A stretch of 64,000 nt of DNA from Alternaria dauci (GCF_042100115.1 NC_091278.1:248001-312000); one strand, 5' to 3'; positions 42,337 through 53,891 are shown, counted from the stretch's first letter. Program-made: numbers and translations. Notes: generated by a model from the sequence alone, not told the origin.

Positions 42337-44520
42337 TCAAACACCCATACTCTCCTCGAACCGTCTAGCAATCTCCAACATCTCAGCATCCAGCCTCGAC
42401 CCACTCAGAAACGTCACGCTGAACGGCAACGCACCCTCATCTCCCTCTTTCCCACTCAATTCCTTCACCGGATACGTCCCCGCCGGAACAGCCACACCGC
42501 ACAAATCCAGCACATTTCCACAATGCGTGAACTCGCCCAACATACTGTTCTTCTTGATGGGGTCAGCAAGCACCTCGCCTATCCTCCAGTGCGTCGGCGC
42601 CGTTGGTACAACGACTACATCGACGCCGGCAGCAGAGTATGCAAAGACCTTCTCTGCCTGGCGGGTGTAGAGAGCTTGCGCTTGTAGGTCGCGGTATACA
42701 TCTACAGCCGAGCTCTTCCGCGCAACCACATCGTCCATAAGTTGGGCGATTACAGGATGTAGTCCTGAGCGGTTCTTCTTAAGAAAGTCATCTGGGAGGG
42801 AGGCTAGGCGTTCGGAAACAAACGTGCCGTCGTAGAGGAGTTGGCCTGCTTTTTGAAAGGGCGACCAGTCAATTGGTGTGAGGACGCCGCCGATTGCTTG
42901 TAGCTTTGCTACCGTCTCGTTGAACATGCGCCGAGCTGGTGTTGAGCAGATGGCAAGTGCTTCCGGTGGTGGGATGCCGAACTTGAATGTGCGCGATTGC
43001 GGGCCGATACTGTTTACGTGGCGTTCGAACGCTATCTCAGACTTCGCATAGGGATCGAGTGGATCGTGGCCTTCAAGAATCTGCCAGAGCGTTCGCGCGT
43101 CGGATATGGTTTTTGTGGAGAGTGCGATGCAGTCTAGTGACAGACACGCTGGTGTGATGCCTCGAAAGGAGATTGTGCCTCGTGTAGGCTTATACCCGAC
43201 GATGCCGTTGAGGCCAGCAGGCACTCTACCCGACCCGGCTGTATCCGTTGCCAGGGAGAATGAGACGAGGCCCGCTCCTACTGATACTGTGCTGCCACTG
43301 CTTGAACCGCCGCTGATGTAGTCTTTGTGGTATTCTGAATGGGTGATACCGTATGGGCTGCGGCAGCCTACGAGTCCGGTGGCGAGCTGATCCAAGTTGG
43401 TCTTTCCTATGAACAAAGCACCTTCAGCGATGACCTTTTCGTATACAGGAGCAGAAGATGAAGGTATATGAGCCAGTGGCGGACATGCAGTCGTGGTAGG
43501 AAGACCGGCAATATTTATACTGTCTTTGACGCTGAAAGGAACGCCAAACAATGGTGGAAGCGCGTTGCGATCAGGAAAAGTCGATACCAATTGTCTTGCG
43601 GCGTCCAGAGTTACTACACGTGGCGGCAGGTGTATCCATACTGCCGGATCAATCTTTTTGTATGCTTCGATTTTGTCGTAGACCGCGTCAACGACTGTTA
43701 GGGGCGAAAGTCCATTCTTATACGCTCGCTGAAGAGCGGGTATTGTAAGGTCGCCGTCAAATATCGACGGTGCTTGACAGGGTGCCGAATTGGCATCGAC
43801 CGTCTTGTTTGACACTGGTGCGAGAGCCTCCAGTAAAGGATCCAAACTACCAATGTATCCGAACAGGCCTTGTGACCAGTGAATCATATCCAAAGTTGGC
43901 TTCTTGAAGCAAGCGTCGTTGTATCCACTCGTGGCCTCCTCAATGCCACAACATTCGAAACCCCGGTCGTTCGCTTCCCGGATGGTAGTAGCAAAGCAAC
44001 ATTCCGTAGTGACACCAGAGACGATGAGATGTGTGATGGCTCTTGCCTTGAGTTGATGCAGAATAGTCGTATTCCAGAACGAGCCTTTGCCTGGTTTATC
44101 GATGACAACCTCTCCGGGCAACGGTTTCAGCTCTTCTATGATGTCGTGCCCGTACTCGCCACGCGTAAGTAGGTGACCAAGCTCTCCCTTGTCACCTATG
44201 ACTAGTTTGTGCTGGGTATTACCGGGCGCAGCTTCTTGTCTGACCAACTTTGATGATGGACAGTCGGAGAGATCTGGTTTATGGCCTTCGCGGGTGTGAA
44301 AGACAGCCATTCCAGCGCTCCGGCACGCTCCCAATAACTTTTTAGTTGGCGCAATCGATGCTTGGACAGCTTGTAAGTTTCCCCCTTGGATTTCGCCGAA
44401 ACCTCTGGCGAGCAGGAAGTCGCGTTGCATGTCGATTATGAGCAACGCGGTGTGTTCCAGAGGGAAGGAAAACGCGTATGGCTTCGCTTCAAAGGAGAGC
44501 ATCGTGTCGTTGGAAGGCAT
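42337..44520 (-). CDS. Biuret-hydrolase-like (isochorismatase fold) + allophanate-hydrolase-like amidase fusion
   Basis: One uninterrupted frame; 727 residues from the ATG at 44520 (a longer frame to 44709 adds 63 unlikely residues). Residues about 20-230 are an isochorismatase-like cysteine hydrolase: Asp30 in LIIDMQRDF, Lys142/145 in IDKPGKGSF and Cys174/175 in GVTTECCF. HTREGHKPDL, LTRGEYGHDII and REANDRGFEC are specially like bacterial biuret hydrolase. Residues about 245-727 are an amidase-signature domain: Lys332 in SVKDSI, Ser406-408 in GGSSSGS and the nucleophile Ser430 in DTAGSGRVPAG, resembling the amidase half of allophanate hydrolase (AtzF/Dur1,2). Its separate C-terminal domain is missing. 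Biuret to allophanate to NH3 and CO2 in one polypeptide is the inferred reaction; ureidoacrylate-type substrates are an alternative. Confidence 0.85.
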   Translation of the reverse strand: MPSNDTMLSFEAKPYAFSFPLEHTALLIIDMQRDFLLARGFGEIQGGNLQAVQASIAPTKKLLGACRSAGMAVFHTREGHKPDLSDCPSSKLVRQEAAPGNTQHKLVIGDKGELGHLLTRGEYGHDIIEELKPLPGEVVIDKPGKGSFWNTTILHQLKARAITHLIVSGVTTECCFATTIREANDRGFECCGIEEATSGYNDACFKKPTLDMIHWSQGLFGYIGSLDPLLEALAPVSNKTVDANSAPCQAPSIFDGDLTIPALQRAYKNGLSPLTVVDAVYDKIEAYKKIDPAVWIHLPPRVVTLDAARQLVSTFPDRNALPPLFGVPFSVKDSINIAGLPTTTACPPLAHIPSSSAPVYEKVIAEGALFIGKTNLDQLATGLVGCRSPYGITHSEYHKDYISGGSSSGSTVSVGAGLVSFSLATDTAGSGRVPAGLNGIVGYKPTRGTISFRGITPACLSLDCIALSTKTISDARTLWQILEGHDPLDPYAKSEIAFERHVNSIGPQSRTFKFGIPPPEALAICSTPARRMFNETVAKLQAIGGVLTPIDWSPFQKAGQLLYDGTFVSERLASLPDDFLKKNRSGLHPVIAQLMDDVVARKSSAVDVYRDLQAQALYTRQAEKVFAYSAAGVDVVVVPTAPTHWRIGEVLADPIKKNSMLGEFTHCGNVLDLCGVAVPAGTYPVKELSGKEGDEGALPFSVTFLSGSRLDAEMLEIARRFEESMGV

Positions 44521-45282
44521 GGTTGCCGTAGTTCGCAATAGAGTGAGGTTACAAGGACGCGATGATTGGAGGGTTGTGCCTATGCCAAACAGGCCAGGTT
44601 TCTCCAATGTCAAGTAGGAAACAAAGACATACAGAACCCTGGAAGAGAATGCCAATGCTCCATATTGGCTTCCGAAGTTGAACTCATCAGATGAACGTGG
44701 CGAATCCAAGACTGGCCGCGAACGGCATATGCAACGGGCCTACGGCAGGCGGCGGCGCGAGATTCAAGGTTTCTTATCGAGAAGACACTACCGTGGTCAT
44801 CGGCATGAGTTTTGTATGTATGCGGCTAGCAGGGGGGCTGGTTTTGTGGGGCTCAAAGTCACTTGCTACGGCGGAGCACTAACTTCTCATTAGTGGGGAA
44901 GCATCCGAAGTCTGACCGAATCAGCGTTTCTACACACATTATCGATGCCTCCGAGCATAGTAGTAAGAAACCAGCTTAGCGTGCCTCAGCGATAAGAGAC
45001 CTCCACTGTGCCCAGCGGCTGACACTGTCTACATATGGAGATTGAAGCTTTGGATTTCTTGATAATTATGCCAAACTGCTCCCGCCTCCGCACTCACCCC
45101 GCCGCGCCAACGGCGCACCTCCGAGATAGGAATCGATATGGTTATCAAACTCGGGACCATCATGGTATGGGCCATATAGCTGTCGCGATCCGGTAACCAA
45201 GACTGCGGAGCTTCATAAAGGCCGGATGTAGCCCTGATCGATTGGAATCCAGTGTATTCGTTGTATCGTGTTACTTCCGACC
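44521..45282. promoter_or_regulatory. Shared divergent promoter with six GATA-factor sites
   Basis: Between the fusion enzyme (leftward) and the permease (rightward). HGATAR sites, either strand: 44774-44779, 44939-44944, 44990-44995, 45060-45065, 45124-45129 and 45142-45147. Such clusters bind AreA/Gln3-type activators in nitrogen catabolite repression. A CCG-N6-CGG palindrome at 45102-45113 could bind a Zn2Cys6 dimer such as the neighbour at 47512. Roles are inferred from motif and position. Confidence 0.5.
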
Positions 45283-47073
45283 ATGTCTGTGCTCAAGGCG
45301 AGGCTTGCACCTCACTTTCATCTCAGGGTACCCTTTGAGAGCGGTAAATATGGGTCGCGCTGGTCGAACAGAGGTATGTAGTTGATGATACATGTGTCTG
45401 TAGGAGCCAAGCTAAACACCAGGTCAACAACAGATCTTGATCCGGTTCCTCCTCAACAGCGTACCTGGGGTGGGCTTGACTACTGGGCGTACTGGTGCTC
45501 GGACATGCTCGCCCCTCCTTTGGCATCCACCGTCAGCAGTGTCATGGCGCTAGGTTTTACGGCTAGAGAAACAATACCCATCGTCTTCTTCGGCTTTGCC
45601 ATCTGCAGCGTGGTCATAACACTCACTGGAAAGATGGGTGCCACATATGCTGTGTCATTCCCCGTTGTCATTCGAAGTGTTTTTGGCATGTATGGCTCGT
45701 TTCCAGCGATCTGCATCCGAGCCTTTGTTGCGATGATGTGGGCTGCTATTCTTACAGTGCAGGCAAGCAACTTCTTGCAACGTTGTCTTGAGGCGATCTG
45801 GCCAAGCTTCATCACTTTTCCGAATCGTTTACCTAAGAACGCTGGTATCGATTGTACGGCTCATCCATCTGTTCCTATATATGCGTGTTGCTGATAGTCT
45901 TGTAGCGGCTGGCTTGCTTTGCTTGTTCCTATACTGGTTCCTCCAGACCGCGCTCGCCCTTATGCCGATCTCGAAGTTGCGCGTTCTGTTTTGGATCAAG
46001 AGTATCGTCGTGCCACCAACGTTCTTCGCCCTGTTCCTTTGGGCTGTGATTGTGACCAAGGGGTGAGTATCTCTGCGGATTATGCATCTGTGAACGACAC
46101 TGACCCCGTATCCAGTGGCGGTCCGCTCATCAAGGGAAAAGTAGAGATTACCTCGTCTTATATGAATACGACCTACTCAGTCCTTACCGGGCTCAACGCC
46201 GTCGTTGGACTTTTCTCATCTCTAGCCGTCAATATGCCAGATTTCGGAAGGTTCTCGAAGAATCAGCTCGCTGGTTACCACCAGTTCCTCGCCTTACCCA
46301 TCATTGGAACATTGGGAGCGCTGACACCCATCTTCGTCACTGATGCTCACTCTTACATATGGGGCGACTTTGAGTGGTATATGCCAGACGTCATCGCCAA
46401 GTTCGATTCGCGGGCTGCCAAATTCTTCGTATCTGCCAGCTTCCTCCTTGCCACGATCGGAAACCAAATCGCAGCAGATACGTATCCGTTCGCAAACGAT
46501 GTCGCCGGTATGCTACCAAAATACATCAACATCTTCCGGGCTACCATCATCATCTCTGTCTTTTGCATCGTATCCACTCCATGGAATATCATTAAGAATG
46601 CGTCTGGCTTGCTCTCGTTCCTGAGCGGCTACTCATGTCTCATGGGTCCTCTCGCAGGTACCATGGTCAGCGACTATTACCTCGTAAAGAAGGGCAAGCT
46701 CGATGTGGATCAACTATACACTGACCATGGCATCTATTGGTACAATGGCGGTTGGAACTGGAGAGCATATGCGTCCTTTGTTGTAGGATTTGCTCCCCTT
46801 CTCCCTGGCTTTGCGAAGAGTATCGACAACACTTTAAATATCGGTGGTGCATGGAAAGTCTACACATTCGCATGGATCTTTGGGTTCTGCATTTCGCTAG
46901 TAACGCACTACGTTATCTGCGTGTACGTTTCGCCCGTAACAGGGTCGTTGGTAGAGAGTGCGGTGTATCCGCCGCAAAAGGGGGAGGCGATCGCGCCAAT
47001 CCTAGAAGGCGAAGAACCATCGAACAGGGAGACACTCGTGGCCAAGGAAAAGGGGATAGCTGATATGGCTTAA
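45283..47073 (+). CDS. NCS1-family nucleobase/allantoin-type permease
   Basis: Four exons, 45283-45343, 45404-45853, 45906-46062 and 46116-47073, with introns of 60, 52 and 53 bp; 541 residues. The N-terminus leads into DLDPVPPQQRTWGGLDYWAYW, the entry motif of NCS1 (Fur-type) carriers, then about 12 hydrophobic helices including ITLTGKMGATYAVSFPVV, NMPDFGRFSKN and GPLAGTMVSDYYLVKKGKLDVDQLY, all family signatures. Fungal members import uracil, allantoin, uridine or related ureides with protons at the plasma membrane. The divergent partner hydrolyses a urea-like compound, so uptake of a ureide or related nitrogen source is inferred. The first exon (61 bp) was chosen because it alone keeps frame. 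Confidence 0.9.
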
Positions 47074-47511
47074 AATAATGTCGTCTCGAGAATTTCGATC
47101 AGGAACAATTGGTATCTGCTTCTGCCTTTCCGTGCATGATGTTGTGGATGAGTAGCAAAGATTGGGTGTTCTCTTAGTGATGTCGCTGATTAATGTGCTC
47201 TTGGTCAGTGCTCGCGCGCGCTACCGGTAGACCTCGGCTGATTCTTAACTCTCCATCCTCCCTATCCATGCCTCAACGCCCATCGCATACACGTCATCGG
47301 TAACTCTCCAACAGAGCTAGCAGCTAGGTCCAACATGCACCAAGCCAGCGTGGTAGTGTGATGCATTGAATCCATGGAGAGAACACCACGGCCAGCCACT
47401 TTACCAAGTAGTCACGCGGACGCGTTTCCAGGACCGCGACTCCATCGACATCGGATTCGCGTCATCCGTCTGTTACCAAGACGGACGCGCACTGCACGCT
47501 GAAATGCAAAC
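47074..47511. other. Intergenic, promoter of the regulator
   Basis: No gene seen. Frames shorter than 70 codons without motifs. Confidence 0.5.
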
Positions 47512-49641
47512 ATGAACTTCATGCCTGTTGAGAATCCGTCCCCAACCCACATCGTGCGTGCAGCCAAAACCCAAACCACCAAATCGAAATCGCGCCGCCC
47601 ATGCGACCCATGCCGTCGACGAAAGTCACGGTGCGAGATCTCGGAAGGCGGTCCACCGTGTGTCCTTTGTCAATTCCATGATCAAGAATGCACCTTCAAC
47701 GAGAATCCGCAACCGCGGAAACGGCGCGCTGTCGCTATCAACGAAGGCTCTGAACCGTCCGCAACCGTCCGTGGCCAAATACCTCTTGCAAACGATTACG
47801 GAATAAGTACTGCGGCTTCTACATCTCCTCAAGAGAATGCAGCTAGGATTCGACAGGATCCACCGATCGATGACTATGCAAATTTACGTGGTCCTTCGCT
47901 CCTGAAGAAGACGCTGGGTCTGCAGACTAGCAAGCACAGTCGTTTTGTCGGTTCTACTTCGGAGTACGAACGTCTCTTGTTGGCATTCGAGCCACTCCAG
48001 CCAGTTGCTGGCGTTGATGCTTCGGTTGGCCACCCAATATTTCGAAAAGTGGGTGAAACTGACCCAACAATATTCGTCTTGTCTCCTGATGCCGGCACGC
48101 TGAACAGTCATAGTGACATTCCAGATCTTGACGCTATCGAGATGGCCGTAGCACCACATGGCTCTGCGTTGATACGTCTCTTCTTTAGAATCGTACATCC
48201 CAGCTTCCCAATCTTGCACAAGAAAGTGTTCTTAGAGAAATATGAGCGGACTCACCGAGAGTTCTCGCCCCCGCTTCTGGCAGCAGTGTATCTCCTGGCT
48301 CTGAACTGGTGGGCATATTCCAGCGAGTTGGCTTTGCAACCCAAGCCAGATGTTTCGCATCTAGAAGGATTGGCAATGAAGTCGTTCAGCAATATTGTCC
48401 ACAGGCCTAAACTTTCGACTTTACAGGCAGGCTTACTGCTTCTCCAGCGTCCAGAGGGCAACGGCTGGGCATTGACATGCCAGCTCGTGGGTTTGGGGCA
48501 AGACATGGGTCTCCAACTTGACTGTACGACATGGCACATACCGGATTGGGAGCGCGGTCTGCGCAAGCGTCTGGCATGGGCTGTATTAATGCAGGATAAA
48601 TGGGGCTCTCTTATATATGGTCGCCCCTCACACATTACGCAAACCGATTGGGATGTGCAGCCCCTGACTGAAGACGACTTTCCAGAGAACGCCGCAGATG
48701 AGGATGACGAAGACGGAAGTACCGAGGTAGAGAAAGGACGAATCATGTTCTGTTGCATGGTAGAACTCACACAAATTCTGGCACAGATCCTGTCAACTTT
48801 CTATACGCTGAAGGCCGAGCGCGACTTCGCCAGCCGTGCCCAGGAAGGCGTCAGATCGCTACTTGAAGCAGCCAAGCCTTTACAGCTTACACTACGCCAA
48901 TGGTATGCCAACATGCCATCTGCGCTCAAGATGCAGGACATAGCTCCAAGAAAGCTTTCCAGTGTCGGTTACCTCCACCTTGGCTACTACGCCGTCGAAA
49001 TGACCTTGCATCGACGTATCGTTCGCTCATTGTCTCCATCAGATGGTCCTGAAATCCGCGCTATATGCCGTCAGGCTGCACAAAGCCGACTCACATCTGC
49101 CTTGAGCTTCGTACAATCGCTCCGACCAGAGCATCTCCAATCGTTCTGGTACTCGTCTTCGACATACAACTTCGTGCTCATCGGCTCTTTCATCTCGCTT
49201 CTCTGGGTGACATCTCCCGATAAAGAAGAAGCAGTGAAATATCGAGCGCATATGGACGAGTATAAATGGATCATACGTCTCTCTAGTAAATCGGCAGACT
49301 TTCTCGAGAGAGCGCTGGTATCGCTGGATCTAACTACCAGTGCGCTAATGAAGGCTGTACCTGATGGCATCGTTCCTCCCTCGACCGCGAATGGTCATCA
49401 GATCAGAGCGGGCGATGAACCACGTTATGATGCTAATGCGGGCGACTCCCAAAACTCCAGATCCGTGCAAAATGTCTCAAACTCGCCTGCTACATATCTC
49501 GGTGGAGGAATAGGCGAAATGCTGTTAGAAGATAATGGCCTGGCTGATCATTCGTGGTTCAACACGGTAGACGCGAGCAACTTCGATGGTGATTACAATA
49601 TTCATGGCGTGGCTCTGCCGGGGCAGCCAGATCTGACATAA
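47512..49641 (+). CDS. Zn2Cys6 transcription factor, Dal81/TamA-like
   Basis: An intronless frame of 709 residues. The binuclear cluster is at residues 31-60 (Cys 31, 34, 41, 50, 53, 60; spacing C-x2-C-x6-C-x8-C-x2-C-x6-C) with basic CDPCRRRKSRCE and the linker ENPQPRKRR. The fungal-type trans-regulatory middle domain follows (LFFRIVHPSFPILHKKVF, LGQDMGLQLDCTTWHIPDWERGLRKRLAW). CVLCQFHDQECTF plus PQPRKRR recalls the Dal81/TamA group, co-regulators of allantoin, urea and GABA use; this subfamily call is moderate. An acidic run (DEDDEDGSTEVEKG) lies mid-protein. It is nuclear and likely controls the adjacent permease and fusion enzyme. Confidence 0.88.
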   Translation: MNFMPVENPSPTHIVRAAKTQTTKSKSRRPCDPCRRRKSRCEISEGGPPCVLCQFHDQECTFNENPQPRKRRAVAINEGSEPSATVRGQIPLANDYGISTAASTSPQENAARIRQDPPIDDYANLRGPSLLKKTLGLQTSKHSRFVGSTSEYERLLLAFEPLQPVAGVDASVGHPIFRKVGETDPTIFVLSPDAGTLNSHSDIPDLDAIEMAVAPHGSALIRLFFRIVHPSFPILHKKVFLEKYERTHREFSPPLLAAVYLLALNWWAYSSELALQPKPDVSHLEGLAMKSFSNIVHRPKLSTLQAGLLLLQRPEGNGWALTCQLVGLGQDMGLQLDCTTWHIPDWERGLRKRLAWAVLMQDKWGSLIYGRPSHITQTDWDVQPLTEDDFPENAADEDDEDGSTEVEKGRIMFCCMVELTQILAQILSTFYTLKAERDFASRAQEGVRSLLEAAKPLQLTLRQWYANMPSALKMQDIAPRKLSSVGYLHLGYYAVEMTLHRRIVRSLSPSDGPEIRAICRQAAQSRLTSALSFVQSLRPEHLQSFWYSSSTYNFVLIGSFISLLWVTSPDKEEAVKYRAHMDEYKWIIRLSSKSADFLERALVSLDLTTSALMKAVPDGIVPPSTANGHQIRAGDEPRYDANAGDSQNSRSVQNVSNSPATYLGGGIGEMLLEDNGLADHSWFNTVDASNFDGDYNIHGVALPGQPDLT

Positions 49642-51583
49642 GGCGCGATGATGCAGTATCGTTCAAGAGTTGACTTTCTGGATAGTTGTCATGAATTTCG
49701 ACATCGAGGCTAGGACTACGCAAAGTCACGTTGGTTGAGATATCTCTAAAGGATTGGTCGACGCCCACGCACTCTTCCCAACCCAGCGCACCCGGATTCA
49801 GTAGCCCTGGAGTAGCGTAGTTTCGACGCTCTAGCCCCATACCCACGAGATTCAGCACCTTGCGGAGATTGAGTACATCAAAAGTCCGGGCTACCCATAT
49901 GGTGTTGAGCAGCAATCACACATTGATGAGGCGCTTGGTAACCGGCGATAAAGTCTGTTAGTGTTGAACACCACGATGAGGTTCAAGATCGCGAAGACAG
50001 GTGCCGTAGGATGATAAAGGGAAGACGCGGAAGTTTGTTCCAGATGAGAAGACCGCGGAATGCTGATGCTGAGGGGTTGCAGACGCGTCCAGAGTGCTGC
50101 CTATGTATGCCAAGAGAGAGCATTCTTTAACAGGCAGGTTGTGCACTACTAGCCTACCAATTTATTGCGCTAAAGCCTTCACGTGATACGCCGCAGTCAA
50201 GATAGCCAACACGGTGGCGTGGGATACGAGGGTAATGAGGCAGGGTAGAGCTTCGTCGTCAGATAACGGTAGACGGTGAGTGATGGTTGAGGGATTGGAA
50301 GCTGCTTTCAAAGTACGGGCAGCGAAAGTTCAGCCTTATCGCCAGCGAGCATAGTCCAGCCCCAACACTGGCATCACAGATGCGTCCCGTATTTGACAAG
50401 ACTCGCCTAGCATCGCGCAATGCACATGTTGTCCTTCATTTTCTCCATCGGTATGCAAAACTTACGTACCAGCGGCACCACAATGTCGCTCCAGCCCATT
50501 CTTCCACACCATTCTATAGCACACCACATCACACCATCACACCACCAAACCACGCCTCTTTCCCCAGCCCCCTCAAAACGGTCAACTAAAGCCCACAGCC
50601 CCGCATCTAAACCGCGCCTCAAATATCTCTCTTCCGAAATGAGGGGCAGACGCGAGGTAAGCTTGCGCAAGCCTGCAGCTGCGGTGTCGATCGCATACTG
50701 CATGTATACGGACCGATAATGCAGGCTATCTACAGCCTAGCCCTAAAGCGAGATCGAATTGCTTGTGTTCGCTGCTCGAATTTCTGTTGAGAAGCATGAG
50801 CGGCCTTGAACCAGAATCTGGCAGGTTGATGGGCGTCGAGATGCGTTTTGGAGGATGTGTCGCGTGTGGTGCTGCTTATTGAGGGGGGAAAACGTGGTGT
50901 GACGTCAGCGTTACCCTTGAAAGGAATCGAGAAGGAAGCACGTCTGACGGGCGGCATCCACGTTATCGCTGTCTATCCCTCAATCCGAAAAGTGTGGTTG
51001 AGATAGCAGAAGCAAGGGGTGACCCCGCTGGGAAAAAATGCAGTTTGATATCATCTCGACTGTCGAGCTCAACGATCGCGCGTCAGCGTTCCGTGTGAAG
51101 TGAACTCACGAAAAAGCACGCTGCACGAGAAAATGCAGGGACTGTGCCCCCAGTGCGCCGCGAACACTTCCAATTGGATAGGACATGCTCTACCAACGAA
51201 TTCTCTGGTACGCTTGCAAAGGGTTATTTTGGGATGGCCTAAAACAAAGTACACAAGAAGCACTGCGGGAATAGCAATAATTATGCAGTAAAAGCACGGG
51301 ACAGCATGACAGCATGCAAAACAGTACTGATGACAGATGTAGTGATCATGAATTCGTAAACTAACTATACAGAGTGCGGTTCGGGAACCTAGCAGTTCCA
51401 TCGAATTGATGTTGTGCATTGAAGGGGGGTATCTGTGTCTGATTTGAGCACTTCATTTCAGAACCGTTGCGCCGTTGCCAACCAAAAGGCAAACGCCCAT
51501 TGCAAGTACAAGATTTGAAAACCATCGTAACCATTATAAGCCTCACGTCATCGCGTCATATACACATGCTTCAAGGCGGCAGT
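49642..51583. other. 1.9-kb stretch without a supportable gene
   Basis: Frames up to about 118 codons, overlapping on both strands, no domain. A CA-rich run occurs at about 50500-50560. No mobile-element ends or RNA genes recognised. Confidence 0.45.
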
Positions 51584-52158
51584 TTACGCCCAAGTCTTGG
51601 AAGTGTTGAGACCAAGCTCGAGATGCTGTGCGATGGCGTCTGCAAAGTCGCCGCCAGCGTTTGACGAGTGACGGCGGCGCTCACGACGTATTTGGTGTTC
51701 GGCTTCCATGAGGCGGCCTTGGACCCAGGCGCGCTGCTTCTCGTCGTTGCGGATGCATTCAGTGTTCATGAGTTCGGTGAGGGTAGCGACAATTTGTTGG
51801 TTGATTTCCGCGAGCTTGTGGGACTCTTCAGTGTGCAGGTCGTCGATGCTGTTACGTGAGGTTCCGCGAGTCCTCGAGCTGACGGGAACGGGGTCACTGG
51901 CTGCGGGGAACGGCGTGGAGTACTTTGTTGGTGATGTGGGCGATGAGGACAGAGATTGAAACTCTGGAGAAGTGGCAGTCATGGGTGCGTTGAAGGGAAT
52001 CTCCATAGCCATGCGGCGCTGGAGAGCTTCCTTCTGGGCTGAGAGAAGCATGTACTTCTGCATCGACTCATTCTAGGTGAGCATGTTAGTATGTCCTAGA
52101 GGGGGTGTACTTCGGTGAAACTCACTCGACATAATGTGGGTCTCGACATGGGTGCCAT
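51584..52158 (-). CDS. Conserved hypothetical coiled-coil-type protein
   Basis: Two exons on the minus strand, 52126-52158 and 51584-52072, with a 53-bp intron (GTGAGT..CCTAG, branch site ACTAAC); 173 residues. The short first exon supplies MAPMSRPTLCR and joins in frame to NESMQKYMLLSAQKEALQRRMA. A Ser/Pro-rich linker is followed by a helix (HKLAEINQQIVATLTELMN, then RAWVQGRLMEAEHQIRRERRRH). It is likely a cytosolic or nuclear adaptor by composition. I recognise no named domain; clean splicing makes it a believable gene. Confidence 0.7.
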
Positions 52159-53891
52159 GGTATAGTCTGGTGTTATTTGGTGCTCGTGTCGTTGAACGGG
52201 GAGGGATATTGGGCTCTTGTTCATGTGGGGTTGTCGGGGTCTTGATAGATATAGCAGTTGACAATGCCAAGGGCGTTGGTGCTAAGAGATCGGCGGAGAC
52301 CCGAAAGTATGTGGGTACGTAAAAGCGCTTGGTGGTGGAACCAAGTTGAGGACGGTTGATAAGGTGATGGTGTCGTGAGAAACCGGTGATGAATGAGATG
52401 CGATTGTTACGACGGATGATGGTGACAGAATATCCCAGAGTATTGCGACTAAGTAAAACGATGTCCACTCTGTCTGGGGAGTGTCTGACAACTTAACCAG
52501 TTTGCCATGGGGCCACGCATTCACATGCCCGGAATAGGCCATGACGTGCGAATAACATACCTGCTCCGAAACACAGTGCGGCTGAATCCGTCTTTCCGCG
52601 GTCATTGTGTCCAGACACCTTTGGCTAACGGGGCCGTTTCGCAAAACCCTGTTGGGATAGCCAGGGGTTGTGTGCCTACTCCGTTGTGATTGGTGGAGCT
52701 AGCCCCCCCTTGCTGATCATCATGTGGCTCTGAAAAGGGAAATTAAGCGACATAACGTCACTGGTGAGAACCTGGAAGTAGGGTCATGGTGCAGGATCGC
52801 GATCCAGTAGCAAGATCGCATATAACTGGCCTTGAGCAATGTGATAGCATAGCGTACCTGCGTTTTCGTGAGTAATTCGGCCTGCAAACTCTGCCTTTCA
52901 CTTGTGGGTAACAATAGTCACTAAACCCGAGGTGGGATGTTTTCCCATGCGAATTTTCAACCCTCCATCAGAATCCCATCCTGGTGCAAAAATACCATGC
53001 GTGACACAGAATGACGTTCCGCTGAAACAAAAATGACTCCTGAAAATAGGTGCTCGGATTTTGTGTGGCGGCGCGAAAGTTTCCCCAGACGTCATATCAG
53101 CATGGTGCTGACATTGGCCGACTTTGCTGCAGCCCAGGGCGCAATCACAGTGCCCAACAATGTCACAAATGTGGCTCTCCTGAAGAAATCCCAAAAGAAC
53201 AACTAGGCGCTGCACCTGATTGCTCGCATTCTCCCAGTCTACACGGCCAGAAGCCAAAAGCCAGGCTTAGCACGAGACAAAAATCAGGTTTGACGCCACA
53301 TTAGTGGCTCAGTTCCACGTGTATCCGGATTCCGGCTTGGTGTGACGTCCCTGTGCAAGCCTCAAACCAGAGGCATGGGCATAACAGGGCTGCTCGAGAT
53401 ATGATCGTCGCATATAGCGTATCAGGTTCTCGGATAGTGCCACGACAAGGCTTCCAGAACGGACCCTTGATCCTTCGCAATGCAAGGGAGCGTTGCGCTC
53501 AAGTGCCACGTCGGCATGCGTACTCGTAGACATACGGCGCTCGTGTCCAGTATCGTCTAATCACTAGAAGCGGAAACAAGGCCATGGCTTATCGTCGTCC
53601 GGACGTGCCGCGACTGTACATTCTGTCATTTGGGTATTCGCAGATCCTCAAGTAAGCGTCATGACCAAGTTACAGACTTCGCATGATACGTTATACGGCG
53701 CAATTATTCGGTGTGGTTCAGTCTCAGATGATCGAACGACTAGACGCGCTGATCATGCAACGTCGCTGATCGAACTGCCGTTGTGCGAGAAGATGTCTCT
53801 CGAAAAGCAAACGTGTACCAATGTTCGGCTGAGCCACATCAAAGTGATGAGATGCGTTGCGACATCTAGCGAAAGCAGCGGCACAGGCGTG
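52159..53891. other. Intergenic, 1.7 kb, no gene supported
   Basis: Frames up to 131 codons overlap the upstream leader of the preceding gene; none has a motif. Confidence 0.45.

Noticed and set aside
44521..44709. 63-residue N-terminal extension of the fusion hydrolase
   Set aside because: Low similarity to any isochorismatase start, and the next ATG (44520) directly precedes the conserved fold.
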